A stretch of DNA of 64,000 nt from CANJIV01 sp046330225 (GTDB lineage: Bacteria > Actinomycetota > Thermoleophilia > Solirubrobacterales > Solirubrobacteraceae). Positions 42,974-51,814 of the stretch are shown here, piece after piece. The translations under genes were made by a program, and so were the position numbers. The notes beneath the pieces were generated by a model, which made no database searches, had not been told where the DNA came from, and was given only the letters and a program-made list of their open reading frames with translations. The stretch's first letter is position 1, and each line of letters starts with the position of its first letter. The DNA is taken from the NCBI GenBank assembly GCA_046330225.1, contig JAXLTD010000009.1:62001-126000 (forward strand), given 5' to 3'.

Positions 42974-43058
42974 GTCCGCACGAAGTTGGCGGATGCGAGG
43001 CCCGAGAATGGGCCAGTCCGCCAAAGTTGGCGGCAGCCCAGTCCGCTGAAGTTGGCGA
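42974..43058. repeat. Three palindromic repeats, probable TnsB-binding transposon end
   Basis: Three related units GTCCGC-(2-3 nt)-AAGTTGGCGG/A occur at 42974, 43016 and 43041 on the plus strand. The central one is an exact palindrome (CCGCCAA-AG-TTGGCGG). Spacing is 42 and 25 bp, like the loosely spaced sites of a Tn7 left end. A small minus-strand reading frame crosses them but looks incidental. Confidence 0.6.
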
Positions 43059-43149
43059 GCGTCCACTGCGCCGTGCCCGAGGCGTAGCTGCCGCTTAGAA
43101 CTGGAACCGCAGGCTCGGGGGCGGCCCACATGGCGCTGAAACCCGGACG

Positions 43150-45162
43150 TCAGCTGAGCACCGGCACCGCATCCAGGTACTCACGGATCTCTCGGGCGGC
43201 ATCCGGCCTGGGCACCGCGCCCGATCGCCATAGGACGGCTGCCCGGGACTCCAGCTCGGTCGCGTCACTGAACCCCAATTGTCCGGCGAGCCGATGCAGC
43301 ACCTGCTTCCCGAAACACTCCGTGGAGAGACGATTGGCGTCGGCTCGCATGGTTGCCCACTGGTTCATTTTGGCGGCGATTGCTATTCGACGCCTTGCCT
43401 GGTCAGCTTCCGACAGTGTGATCAACTGCTCAGCAATGCGTTTCGCCGCTTGATCCGGATCGGGGGATATCAGCTGCCAGCCAAGCTGCCCGGCTTCTCG
43501 AACCCCAGGTTTGGAATCTTCACTCCATCCTTCCTCGACTCTTGCCTTCTCATACGCCCAACGACCGGCATCGGGGTCCGCGCAGCGCTGCAGAATCAAG
43601 AGGGCGTCCTCGTCGTTGCGGTTGCTGTCTACCAGCAAGCGCCGTACCAATTCGGGCTGAAGAAAGAGGTTCTCGATCTCGCAGACCGAGAGAACGTGGA
43701 CGCCATATTCTTGGAGAACCGATCGTCGCTGCTCGTCGGTTCGGAAGTCGCGGTCGATGATTCCAGCGATTCGCAGCTGCTCCTCTTGCGACGCCAGCGA
43801 GCGCAACGCATCCACCCGATGCAGGACCTCTTCGCAGCCGCCAGCTTCGATAAACCGGTCCGCCGTGGCGGATTCCAGAACGGTTGCGAATCGCTCGCGT
43901 TCTCGTCGTTCGCGCGTGCCCTCGATCAGGACAAATCGGGACCGGCCGACCGAGAAGGCCGGCGTCCCCACAGCAGCAGCCAGCGTTGACAATGCAGGTC
44001 GATCCGCAAGCGGACTGACGCTGCGCACCAGCCGGTCGTCGTCACGCTCGATAACCAGCGTGGCCATCGGGCCTGCCACCTCTGCAGCCTCTAGGGAATG
44101 CGTGGCGACCCATGCCTGTCCTTCATCCACCGTACTTCGCAGGTAGTCCAACCAGCCGCGCAGCAATTCCGGATTGAGGTGAAGCTCCGGTTCGTCAAGC
44201 AGGAACAGCCCGTCGCGCATTCCGAACCGGTCCAGTTGGCCGACGAGAAAGGCCAGCTCGCGCTCTCCGCCGCTCAATTCCTCATATGGCACTTCGGCGC
44301 CTGCGCTGTCAAAGATCAGGCGCCGCGTCTCGTGATCAAGCCTCACAAGGCGAAGGTGTGGCAGCACCTGTTGAAGACCATCTCTGTAGCCCTCAAGAGG
44401 GTCATGCGGGGGCGGTGCGGCTTCTCCGCTCTTCTGAGCGGCCAGGGCCTGCTGGTAGTACTCGGCTTGGAGGCGTTGCTGGCCACCTAGCATGCTGCGC
44501 ATCCATTCGAGATAGAGGTTCTGAGTGAGCTGAGCGGCCTGGTTCTTCAGCCAGTCGGGCAGCGAGAAGTCCTGTCTGGAGAACGCGAGGACCTCGTGAT
44601 CCTGAACTTCGCTGTTGGGAAACACGCGGTCAGCATCGATGTACAGGTGCAGTAGTGCGGGCGTCTGCCGAAGCGACTGCACGACGGCACCACCGAGTCG
44701 GATGCTCTCCGGTTCGTATCCGCCCGCGGTTACGACGATCGCTTGACCACCGAAGGGGTTGGTGCTCACGGAAGTTCCGGGCGGGAGATCGGATGGCGGA
44801 TTGGCCCCGGCCCAGCCTCGAGACCAGAACATGAGGCGACCGCCCCAGCTTCCCACCAATCCGTGTTCGAGACCATGCTGGACCACGAGCGCATCCAGCA
44901 ACTGCTGATCGAGGTCCACCCCCACTGTGACTTCGATGTTGTGCGAGCCGCCGGACAACGGAATCTGCGGGGCTGGGCGTCGCGTCTGAGCTGCTGGCGA
45001 AAGGCCCAGGTGATGGGCGACCCAGGTGAGCAGTTCAAGTATCGAACTCTTGCCAGTGCCGTTCTCTCCGACAAGACATACGAAGCGGGCGTCCGCCGGA
45101 ACATCGACACTCACGTCGGCAAGGTTCCGCCAGCCTTGCACCTTGATGCTCTCGACCCGCAT
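43150..45162 (-). CDS. AAA15-type ATPase fused to a DUF4435/TOPRIM-like domain (PARIS/OLD-like)
   Basis: 670 residues. The N-terminal SMC/RecF-type ATPase has Walker A 'VGENGTGKSS' (GENGTGKS 32-39), ABC signature 'LSGGERELAFLVGQLD', Walker B 'GLFLLDEPELHLNPE' and 'WVATHSLEAAE'. The C-terminal part begins 'RFVLIEGTRERRERERF' and continues 'RIAGIIDRDF' and 'HVLSVCEIENLFLQPE', the acidic pattern of DUF4435/TOPRIM nucleases. AriA-AriB of the PARIS anti-phage system have these two parts, sometimes in one chain; OLD proteins are similar. Base composition is lower in GC than the core genes. An anti-phage function is inference. Confidence 0.75.
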   Translation of the reverse strand: MRVESIKVQGWRNLADVSVDVPADARFVCLVGENGTGKSSILELLTWVAHHLGLSPAAQTRRPAPQIPLSGGSHNIEVTVGVDLDQQLLDALVVQHGLEHGLVGSWGGRLMFWSRGWAGANPPSDLPPGTSVSTNPFGGQAIVVTAGGYEPESIRLGGAVVQSLRQTPALLHLYIDADRVFPNSEVQDHEVLAFSRQDFSLPDWLKNQAAQLTQNLYLEWMRSMLGGQQRLQAEYYQQALAAQKSGEAAPPPHDPLEGYRDGLQQVLPHLRLVRLDHETRRLIFDSAGAEVPYEELSGGERELAFLVGQLDRFGMRDGLFLLDEPELHLNPELLRGWLDYLRSTVDEGQAWVATHSLEAAEVAGPMATLVIERDDDRLVRSVSPLADRPALSTLAAAVGTPAFSVGRSRFVLIEGTRERRERERFATVLESATADRFIEAGGCEEVLHRVDALRSLASQEEQLRIAGIIDRDFRTDEQRRSVLQEYGVHVLSVCEIENLFLQPELVRRLLVDSNRNDEDALLILQRCADPDAGRWAYEKARVEEGWSEDSKPGVREAGQLGWQLISPDPDQAAKRIAEQLITLSEADQARRRIAIAAKMNQWATMRADANRLSTECFGKQVLHRLAGQLGFSDATELESRAAVLWRSGAVPRPDAAREIREYLDAVPVLS

Positions 45163-45285
45163 GGACTACACGATACGCGCGGCCAGGACGACGGGCTGGC
45201 CGTGAGCTTCTGCCCAGCAGCAGCCCTTGTCGCGGAACCGAACACGACAAGACCCGACTCGTGACCAGATCCCAGATCCCCGCTC

Positions 45286-45633
45286 CGGCATCACGGATCT
45301 CCTGATCTCGTCCGGGGCCTTCCGAGGCCGCCGGCAAGCGAACCGCGGGCTCGCGAGGCGCTAGTGCTGCTGTTCGGGCAGGACCGCACCCGTCTTGTAG
45401 CGTTCTCGGAGTTCGTCCGCGAGCAGGCGGACTCGCTGGCGATCGTGTCACGCAGACACTAGCGCGGCACGAGCCGTATGCCGACGTCATCCAGCGGCTC
45501 GCCCAACAACAGCGCCGGTTGGCGGACATCGCCGACCGCGCGAACTTCCTTTCGCTCATCGGGTCGGGGCTGGCAGGCCCAAAGCAGAGCGGATTCGAGA
45601 AGAAGGCTGCAGAGCACATCGCAGCCATCTGAG
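45286..45633 (+). pseudogene. Decayed gene fragment, frameshifted
   Basis: The 597-nt gap between the ATPase and FRG genes has no intact gene but shows two stretches of coding-like sequence in different frames. One reads 'AFSEFVREQADSLAIVSRRH' and stops at 45460-45462. The second continues 'HEPYADVIQRLAQQQRRLAD' up to 'KKAAEHIAAI' and a stop at 45631. Removing an 11-nt piece (tagcgcggcac, 45460-45470) rejoins them as ...RRH-EPYAD.... No start codon is clear. The parent family is not recognised. Confidence 0.35.
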
Positions 45634-45759
45634 GAGCCGCGTGCCGGTCGACCCAGACCTCTCGCAGAGCCCCACCGGAAGTCCCTCAAGCCCCGAGACG
45701 GTTCTGCAAAGCGTTGAGCCAAGCAACTGTTCGACGGTCGTGATGGAATCTGCGCGATC

Positions 45760-46758
45760 GTGACGACGGGCGCACTCGGCGAGGCGGGCATCCTTGGGTC
45801 GCAAGAGACGGCGCCTTCGCTTGATTCATGGGCGGACTTCGTTCGCGAGTTCGCACTGAACGCTGCGCCGAACTGGATCTTTCGGGGTCACGCAGACGCG
45901 ACGTGGCAACTCGTCACGAGTCTTCAGCGAGCGTTTGCTGCCCGCGGCATCGCGGACCTAGCGGAGCGGGCCGCATTCGAGAACTCGGCGATCGGGTTCT
46001 TCCAAGAGCGGGCGCGGCTGCACTTGGAACAGGTTCCCGACGAACACGACCTCCTTGGTTGGCTCGGAGTGATGCAGCACTACGGGGCGCCGACCCGACT
46101 GCAGGACTGGACCCAGTCGCCGTTCGTGGCCGCGTACTTCGCCTACCGCGAAGACACCGGTCAAGACGGCGAACTTTGGGCGCTACAGGCGTTCTTCTGC
46201 CGAAGGACCTTGACGCCAGTCATGCTCGGTCAGCCGTGGGACTATCTCGGCTTTCTCGAAATCGTCGGCCAGGACGCCCAGGGCAACGAGGTCATCGTGC
46301 GTCCGGGGGTTGAGCTGAGTCAGAAGGACGCCGAGAACGAGAATCTTCGTGCTGCCATCCGGGGCGGCAACGGATGGCCCCTTCCGCTGCTGCCCCTCGC
46401 GTACGACGCCCGGATGGCCGCGCAGCAGGCGGTCTTTGTCTCGGCGACGCAGCTGGACTTCGCGCTGGAAGCATTGCTCGACAAGGATCTCTGGCCGCAG
46501 CCGGAGGCTCCGAATCGTTTCGTCGACCAACTCAAACAGCAGGAGGCGGAATACCCCCTGGCTGAGCCGTACCAGCTGATCAAGCGCGTGCGGCTGCCGT
46601 ATGCCTGGCGCGGGGACGCGCTGAGGACGCTCCGCCAGATGGGCATCGCCGAGGAAACCCTCTTCCCAGGGCTCGACGGCGCCGGGCGCGCCACACGCAT
46701 GCACATCGAAGCCCGTTCCCTCGGCCTCCGCGATGCATTACAGAGCGTCGGTCTCTGA
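45760..46758 (+). CDS. FRG-domain protein (transposon cargo)
   Basis: 332 residues from GTG 45760. Residues 39-45 'WIFRGHA' give the FRG (Phe-Arg-Gly) domain its name, followed by 'TWQLVTSLQRAF', 'LLGWLGVMQHYGAPTRLQDWT' (in parts) and 'SPFVAAYFAYRE', the typical FRG block. The domain's activity is not firmly known, but FRG proteins are frequent in phage-defence and toxin-like loci. It is convergent with tniQ, the 3' ends overlapping by 21 nt, which places it inside the element as cargo. GC content is lower than in the core. Confidence 0.85.
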   Translation: MTTGALGEAGILGSQETAPSLDSWADFVREFALNAAPNWIFRGHADATWQLVTSLQRAFAARGIADLAERAAFENSAIGFFQERARLHLEQVPDEHDLLGWLGVMQHYGAPTRLQDWTQSPFVAAYFAYREDTGQDGELWALQAFFCRRTLTPVMLGQPWDYLGFLEIVGQDAQGNEVIVRPGVELSQKDAENENLRAAIRGGNGWPLPLLPLAYDARMAAQQAVFVSATQLDFALEALLDKDLWPQPEAPNRFVDQLKQQEAEYPLAEPYQLIKRVRLPYAWRGDALRTLRQMGIAEETLFPGLDGAGRATRMHIEARSLGLRDALQSVGL

Positions 46759-48513
46759 CAGGTCGTTGAGGAGGTTCTCCCCGAACGTCAGCAGGCTGCC
46801 CTCGACCGCCGGCAGGACGTCGCGGGTGAAGCGCCGGAAGAGTTCGCGGTCGGTCTCGGTCGGGTGGCCACCGTAGATCGGCGCCTCGCGCCAATCCAAT
46901 CCGGTCAGCTGGGCCCAAAGCCAGGCAGCAGCGTGGCGGTCTCTCCCCTTTCCGACTCGGATGCCGGCGTCAAACGCGATGCGAGCCCACTCCTCGGGCG
47001 TGAACCCGTTCCAGTGTGCGAGGTCCGCCTCGCGCTGACGGTAGTCAACCGCGGGCTGCTTGATAAGGCCATCCAGCGCCGCCGACAGCGCGGCATGGAA
47101 GGACTCGCGGGCGCCTGCCTCGGCGAGCCTTGTCACGGCGTTGTTGGCCAGCACCCGCACGGCCCGCATGTCGGAGTACCCGAGAGCGGCGCCTGCTTCG
47201 GGCCACGTCGCGTTGATGAGATAGCGGGCCACGGCAAGCGAGGTGTACGCGCGCGCCGTTCGCGCGAGAAGCCGCGTGTTCGCGACCAGCGGCGCGATCT
47301 CGGCCTCGTAGAGCGGCTCGGGCCAGAGCCGGGGGACGAAGCGGACATCAAACTGCGGCGCAGCTGGGTTCAGCTTGAGCTGCTGCTTGATGCGCGGACT
47401 GCGGCGTCGCAGTGCGCGGTGCCAGGCCTCAGCGAGGTCATCGGGCATGTGGAACCAGGCCGCGAAGCTGGCGGCGTGTCGAGGACGCAGGTCGTGCGTG
47501 TCGTGCGCGAGATCTGCGACGAGTTCGGGCGACGCGGAGATTCGAACCGCCGAAGGCAGAACGGCTGCGAGCAGCGCCGCGTTCACCGCGGGACCGACCC
47601 ACACTCGCTGGCGCGGCGCTCGTCGGCCGTCTTGGCCTCGTTCCCGCATGGCGGAGCGCTGCGAGAGCGTGCCGGCACGCTCGGCCTCGTGCTGGAGCCA
47701 GGCCGTCTCAGCGAGACCGGGCAAGGGGCCCAGAAGCTTCCGCTGGCCGCCGGCGAGGAGGCAGGCCGCGAGCGACCGCAGTCGGTTGAAGTAGGCGAGC
47801 TGGCCCTCGCCGGGCGGGCCGTGCAAGTGGGCGTCGATTTCCTGCTGCGCCTCGATCATCGCGCGGTGCCGGCCGATCCGGGCCGCGTCCGAGAGCGTGA
47901 GATCGAACCCACACACCTCCTTGCGCCCCGACACCCCGATGCCGGGCGGGAGCGGGTTGTGGCACACCCGGATGTCTGGCACGACGCTTGGAAGCACCGG
48001 AATGGTGCTTCCGTCCTGGCGGCCGCTCTGCGTCCGTCGAGCACACCCTTCGCAGAAGCTGACTAGCAGCCGCCGGTGGCGGAGGCAGGCGAAGGACCAG
48101 GGGAGCTTCCAGGCAAGGCGCCAGTAGCCGTCCTCGTCGAGGCATTCCGGGCACACGTGCGAGCCGGCGGAATACATCCATTCGCGCATCGCGATCTTCC
48201 TAAGCACGTCGGGCCGAGGGTCCAGCAGTTCGGGTGCGCGCAGGCACACGCCGTTGAAGGCGATCAGCAGCGTGGCCCGGATCTGCGTGGAGGGAAGTCG
48301 CATGGCGTGTGCCAGGCATTCGAGCCGCTGGGGATCGGCGGTGACGCCATAGGCACGTGTCAGCGTCCTGAAGTGGGCCTGATCAGCGAATCCGGTTGCG
48401 GCAAGCACGGTGAGCAGGGGCGCGTCGTTGCGTGCCGCCAGACGGACCATGAGGCTGTGGAAGGACTCGCCCGGCATGGGGCGCACCGACACCGGGAGGG
48501 TGCGGACGTTCAC
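46738..48513 (-). CDS. tniQ: TniQ/TnsD-family target-site selection protein
   Basis: 591 residues, starting at a GTG that overlaps the tnsC stop by 4 nt. The N-terminus 'RPMPGESFHSLMVRLAARND' is the TniQ signature, followed by the zinc finger: 'VCPECLDEDGYWRLAW' (Cys121/Cys124), 'ACLRHRRLLVSFCEGC' (His146, Cys154/Cys157). At this length it is closer to TnsD, which adds a DNA-binding C-terminal half that recognises a fixed chromosomal site, than to the short TniQ of Tn5053. The target may be the 3' end of the VOC gene next to the left end; that is inference. Confidence 0.88.
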   Translation of the reverse strand: MNVRTLPVSVRPMPGESFHSLMVRLAARNDAPLLTVLAATGFADQAHFRTLTRAYGVTADPQRLECLAHAMRLPSTQIRATLLIAFNGVCLRAPELLDPRPDVLRKIAMREWMYSAGSHVCPECLDEDGYWRLAWKLPWSFACLRHRRLLVSFCEGCARRTQSGRQDGSTIPVLPSVVPDIRVCHNPLPPGIGVSGRKEVCGFDLTLSDAARIGRHRAMIEAQQEIDAHLHGPPGEGQLAYFNRLRSLAACLLAGGQRKLLGPLPGLAETAWLQHEAERAGTLSQRSAMRERGQDGRRAPRQRVWVGPAVNAALLAAVLPSAVRISASPELVADLAHDTHDLRPRHAASFAAWFHMPDDLAEAWHRALRRRSPRIKQQLKLNPAAPQFDVRFVPRLWPEPLYEAEIAPLVANTRLLARTARAYTSLAVARYLINATWPEAGAALGYSDMRAVRVLANNAVTRLAEAGARESFHAALSAALDGLIKQPAVDYRQREADLAHWNGFTPEEWARIAFDAGIRVGKGRDRHAAAWLWAQLTGLDWREAPIYGGHPTETDRELFRRFTRDVLPAVEGSLLTFGENLLNDLSETDAL

Positions 48514-49595
48514 GCGGCGCGCCGCCGCCTCGACCTCGTCGCCCTCGTCTCCCGCTGCTCTGCGCCGTGGCTGAGGCGGACGGCGTCGAGCGTGGGCGTG
48601 GTGAGCCCCTGGGCGCGCGTGGGGTTCTTGAGGTCGCGGTCCAGCGCGTAGTCGGACGCGAGGTTGATGAGATCGACCACTGCGCCGATCGAGCCATCGG
48701 TCCGACGGTGCAGGTAAGTGGCTGCCTCCCGGTCGGAGAGCTGGACCGGGCCGAGCACCCGGACGTCACGCTCCACGGACCTCAGCAGCGACCGCCATTC
48801 CCGCTTGCCTTCGGCAGTCGTGATCTCCATCCGCTGCACGGGGCAGCGGCGCAGGCGGTGCGAGAGCTGGGCGTACCGCGCCTCGCTGACAGCACGCCCT
48901 TCGCGGAAGATCCCCTCGTGCTCGAGGCCGACGCCCGCGAAGACGAAGGTCGCGGGCACCTCGTTCATGAGGTGCTTGAGGTGGTCGTTGAGCTGCCGCC
49001 CGGCCAGCTCGCGCGGGCTCATGTAGTGCAGGTCGTCGATGCACACCAGCGTGGTGGCGCACAGGTGCATGACCTCGATGACGCGCCGGCTGAGGTCGCT
49101 GGCCGTGCTCTTGAGCGGGTATGTATGCCCGAAGAAGTCGATGAGCTGCCCGTTAAGGGCCTTGATGGTGGTGTCGCGCGGCAGCGTGATGCAGCACACC
49201 GGGATGAACTCATCGCCAGCCTCAGTCTCGGTCCCATACTCCGCGACCTTGCGCCGGTGATAGACGCGGCCGAACTGCTGGAGAATGGTCGTCTTGCCGA
49301 GAGTGGGCTCGCCGTCGATGGCAGCGGCCCGACGGATGCGGTCGCCGGGCATGCGATCGTTGGCCTTGACGAGCGCGTTGAGCTGGTTGCCGATCTCCTT
49401 GGCGGATCCGAGCCTGTAGGGGCCGAGGCTGGCGTTCTGCCGGCGCCACCGAGCCACCACCGCCTCTTGTTCATCCGCGGGGAGCCGGTCGAACTCCGCA
49501 GGCGACAGGGGCGCCGGCGCGGGCTCCGGGTCGCGCGCACAGAACGCGAACCAGCCCTCCTTGCGGTGCAGGGCGTGCCTGACGGGAGCCGCCAT
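48510..49595 (-). CDS. tnsC: Tn7-like transposition regulator ATPase (TnsC/TniB)
   Basis: 361-residue AAA ATPase that links target selection by TniQ to the TnsB transposase. Walker A is 'GEPTLGKTT' (95-102), Walker B 'TTLVCIDDLHYM' (187-188), with a sensor-like 'FVFAGVGLEHEGIF' after it. The N-terminal 60 residues and the Arg-rich tail are where TnsC proteins contact partners. The ATG overlaps the tnsB stop by one base and the stop overlaps tniQ by 4 nt, so all four transposition genes are translationally coupled. Confidence 0.92.
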   Translation of the reverse strand: MAAPVRHALHRKEGWFAFCARDPEPAPAPLSPAEFDRLPADEQEAVVARWRRQNASLGPYRLGSAKEIGNQLNALVKANDRMPGDRIRRAAAIDGEPTLGKTTILQQFGRVYHRRKVAEYGTETEAGDEFIPVCCITLPRDTTIKALNGQLIDFFGHTYPLKSTASDLSRRVIEVMHLCATTLVCIDDLHYMSPRELAGRQLNDHLKHLMNEVPATFVFAGVGLEHEGIFREGRAVSEARYAQLSHRLRRCPVQRMEITTAEGKREWRSLLRSVERDVRVLGPVQLSDREAATYLHRRTDGSIGAVVDLINLASDYALDRDLKNPTRAQGLTTPTLDAVRLSHGAEQRETRATRSRRRRAA

Positions 49596-51814
49596 CAGCG
49601 GGCCGCATTGAAGCTGTCGTCGTCGATCAGCGGGAGCGGCTCGATGTCGTCGTCGTCCCAGGACCGATCATCGGGCCCGTCGTCCGTCTCAGGCGCAGGA
49701 ACGGTGCGCTTGGGGCGCTTGGGCTTGTTCGGCTGCTCGGCGGGCTGCTGCGCGGGCGGCGGCTCGGGGTCCGAGCCGGCCGAGCCGCTGACAGTCGAGA
49801 CCGCCGGCGTGGCAGACCGCAGCTCGCCGGCATGGCGGGCCTGATCGAGCATCCGCGCCACGAGCTTGCGCTCGGCCGGAGCAGTCTGGCCAGAAAGCTG
49901 CCGCTCGAGGAACGCATCAAGCTGCTGGCTCACGATCTCGGGGTCAGGCCGCTGCAGCCCATCGTCGGCGAGGAGCTGCTTCACCCAGGCGAGCGCGGCG
50001 TCATTGAACGGGACGTCGGGATGCAGGGCGCCGACGCGGAGCAGCGCGACCCACCGTTCCGTATCCGGCTCGTAGAACCAGACTCGCGACAAATCGCGAG
50101 GGTCGTAGTGGATCGGGTGGACCGGCGCGCGCGAGTCCTCATCCCAGGGCGAGGGCCGCCGGCGCCAGACATCGATCACGGGGTGGTAGTACCGCAGCCG
50201 GTTGAGATTGATGCCGTAGTCCTGCAGGACCACCCGCTTGCTCGGCAGGCACGCGACGAGCCGCTCGGGCGACGGAGCCACGGTGAGAAAGCCCGACCGG
50301 GCAAGGCTGTACTCGAACATCTGGTTCGAGGTGACGGCGACCTGCGGCGCCTCCGGCAGCCGGCACCCGTCATGCGCGCGGCGGTGATACGCGGTCACCG
50401 CCCAGTCGATGATCAGGCCCTCCAGCTCGTCAAGGAAGAGCATCGGCTCCCGCTCAATGCGCCGACCGCGATGATGGGCGCCGCGCCCGACGTAGCCCGG
50501 CAGACGCTGCAGGAGCTGCTCGTTGACGTTGTCGAACGCCTGCTCCACAACTCCCTTGTAATTCGGCGTCCGCGGCGGAGCCGGCTGGATGGAGATCCCG
50601 AACTGCTCGCAAGCGGCGAAGAATGTGCGCGAGAGGTACACCCGCCCGCGATCACACACCACCGTCTGCGGGCGCCCGAAGGGTGATTGCGCCGGTCGCG
50701 ATCCTCGCAGCGCCTCTCGGCTCATGTCGATGACCAGGCGCTCGGGCACGCCCTGGAAGTTCCACGCGCATTCCTCGCCCCACGGCTCGCGCCACGGGAC
50801 TGGGCACAGCAGGTCGTAGACCATCAACGCGGCATCCACGGCCTTGGTCCCTTGGGCGGCAACGCGGACCGAGCGGATGCTGCGGTCGAAGGCGTCCACG
50901 GCCAGCGTGACCTCCGGACGCCCCATCACGCCGGTCGCCCGGTCCAGCGCCATGACGTCAAGAATCGTGGAATCGATCTGGGCCACCTCCCCGGAGCGGG
51001 TGGCGCGCAGGGGCGCGGAGGTTGGACGGGGCTTGTCCGCAGCGCTGCGGCGGTTGGCTGCTTCGCCAGCGAGGAAGGCGCCCCGATACCGGTGCTTGAG
51101 AAGTCGATAGAACGCGGTGCGGCCCGGGAGCCGCAACGCCTGGGCACCACCCTCGCTCACGCGCAAGCCGACGATGGCCCGGTCCGGGAACCTCCGCCTC
51201 AGTTCACGACGCAGGTCGTCATAGAGGATGTGCGCACCCGCGGTGCTGCCGTGCGTCCGGCCAGCGGCAAGTTCGTCCAGGACTTGAAGAACCTCGGGGC
51301 TCGGCGACTGTCGGGTCCTGCGCAGGGAGGCAGCGCGAGCGTCTGCGAGGCCGAGCAGCCCTTCGGCCTCGTAGTTCGCGCACCAGCGCTCAAGCGTCCG
51401 CTCGCCCATCCGCATCCCGGCAGCCCGAAGCTCACGCGCCTTGAGCGCGCGGCGCTCCATCAGCGTGGTCCGTGCGGGGTCGTACTCAGGGCGTCCGGGG
51501 CCGTCGGCGAACTCGCCCGCCGGATGGCCGAGCAGCACCTCCAGCACGTGAGCCCTGCGCCACAGCGCCTGCTTGAGCATCTCGTCGCTCCAGCCTTCCA
51601 CCAAGGCCGCCCGGGACGGCCCGCCGCCTGGCGCGCCGGCCAAGGGCCTCAGGCCCGGGGAGGCTGCGAGTTCCGTCACTGCCACGCGACGAGCCTCGTC
51701 ATCGCAGTCGATCGCTTGAAGAGCAACATGCCGGCCATCAAATGCGACGACACGCCACGGCCGATCCTCGAACATCAGATCGACGCCGGCCCCCAAATGA
51801 AGGCGCTCAGTCAC
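49595..51814 (-). CDS. tnsB: Tn7-like DDE transposase TnsB (TniA type)
   Basis: 739 residues from GTG 51814, overlapping tnsA by 8 nt (an upstream ATG would overlap by 53). N-terminal helix-turn-helix segments ('RMGERTLERWCANYEAEGLLGL') precede an RNase-H-like core with the catalytic triad: D281 in 'VAQIDSTILDV', D388 in 'VVCDRGRVYLS' and E424 in 'NYKGVVEQAFDNVNEQLL', spaced D-35-E. The Mu-transposase-type beta-barrel follows ('GINLNRLRYYHPVIDVWRR'), then an acidic tail that in TnsB binds TnsC. It cuts and joins the 3' ends of the element. All catalytic residues are intact. Confidence 0.93.
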   Translation of the reverse strand: MTERLHLGAGVDLMFEDRPWRVVAFDGRHVALQAIDCDDEARRVAVTELAASPGLRPLAGAPGGGPSRAALVEGWSDEMLKQALWRRAHVLEVLLGHPAGEFADGPGRPEYDPARTTLMERRALKARELRAAGMRMGERTLERWCANYEAEGLLGLADARAASLRRTRQSPSPEVLQVLDELAAGRTHGSTAGAHILYDDLRRELRRRFPDRAIVGLRVSEGGAQALRLPGRTAFYRLLKHRYRGAFLAGEAANRRSAADKPRPTSAPLRATRSGEVAQIDSTILDVMALDRATGVMGRPEVTLAVDAFDRSIRSVRVAAQGTKAVDAALMVYDLLCPVPWREPWGEECAWNFQGVPERLVIDMSREALRGSRPAQSPFGRPQTVVCDRGRVYLSRTFFAACEQFGISIQPAPPRTPNYKGVVEQAFDNVNEQLLQRLPGYVGRGAHHRGRRIEREPMLFLDELEGLIIDWAVTAYHRRAHDGCRLPEAPQVAVTSNQMFEYSLARSGFLTVAPSPERLVACLPSKRVVLQDYGINLNRLRYYHPVIDVWRRRPSPWDEDSRAPVHPIHYDPRDLSRVWFYEPDTERWVALLRVGALHPDVPFNDAALAWVKQLLADDGLQRPDPEIVSQQLDAFLERQLSGQTAPAERKLVARMLDQARHAGELRSATPAVSTVSGSAGSDPEPPPAQQPAEQPNKPKRPKRTVPAPETDDGPDDRSWDDDDIEPLPLIDDDSFNAAR

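Noticed and set aside
42974..43058. Short CRISPR array
   Set aside because: Only three imperfect, palindromic units with unequal spacing (42 and 25 bp), and no cas genes. A transposon end fits better.
42913..43131. A 72-codon minus-strand frame containing repeated A-N-F segments
   Set aside because: The repetition comes from the palindromic DNA repeats themselves; no start context and no family resemblance.
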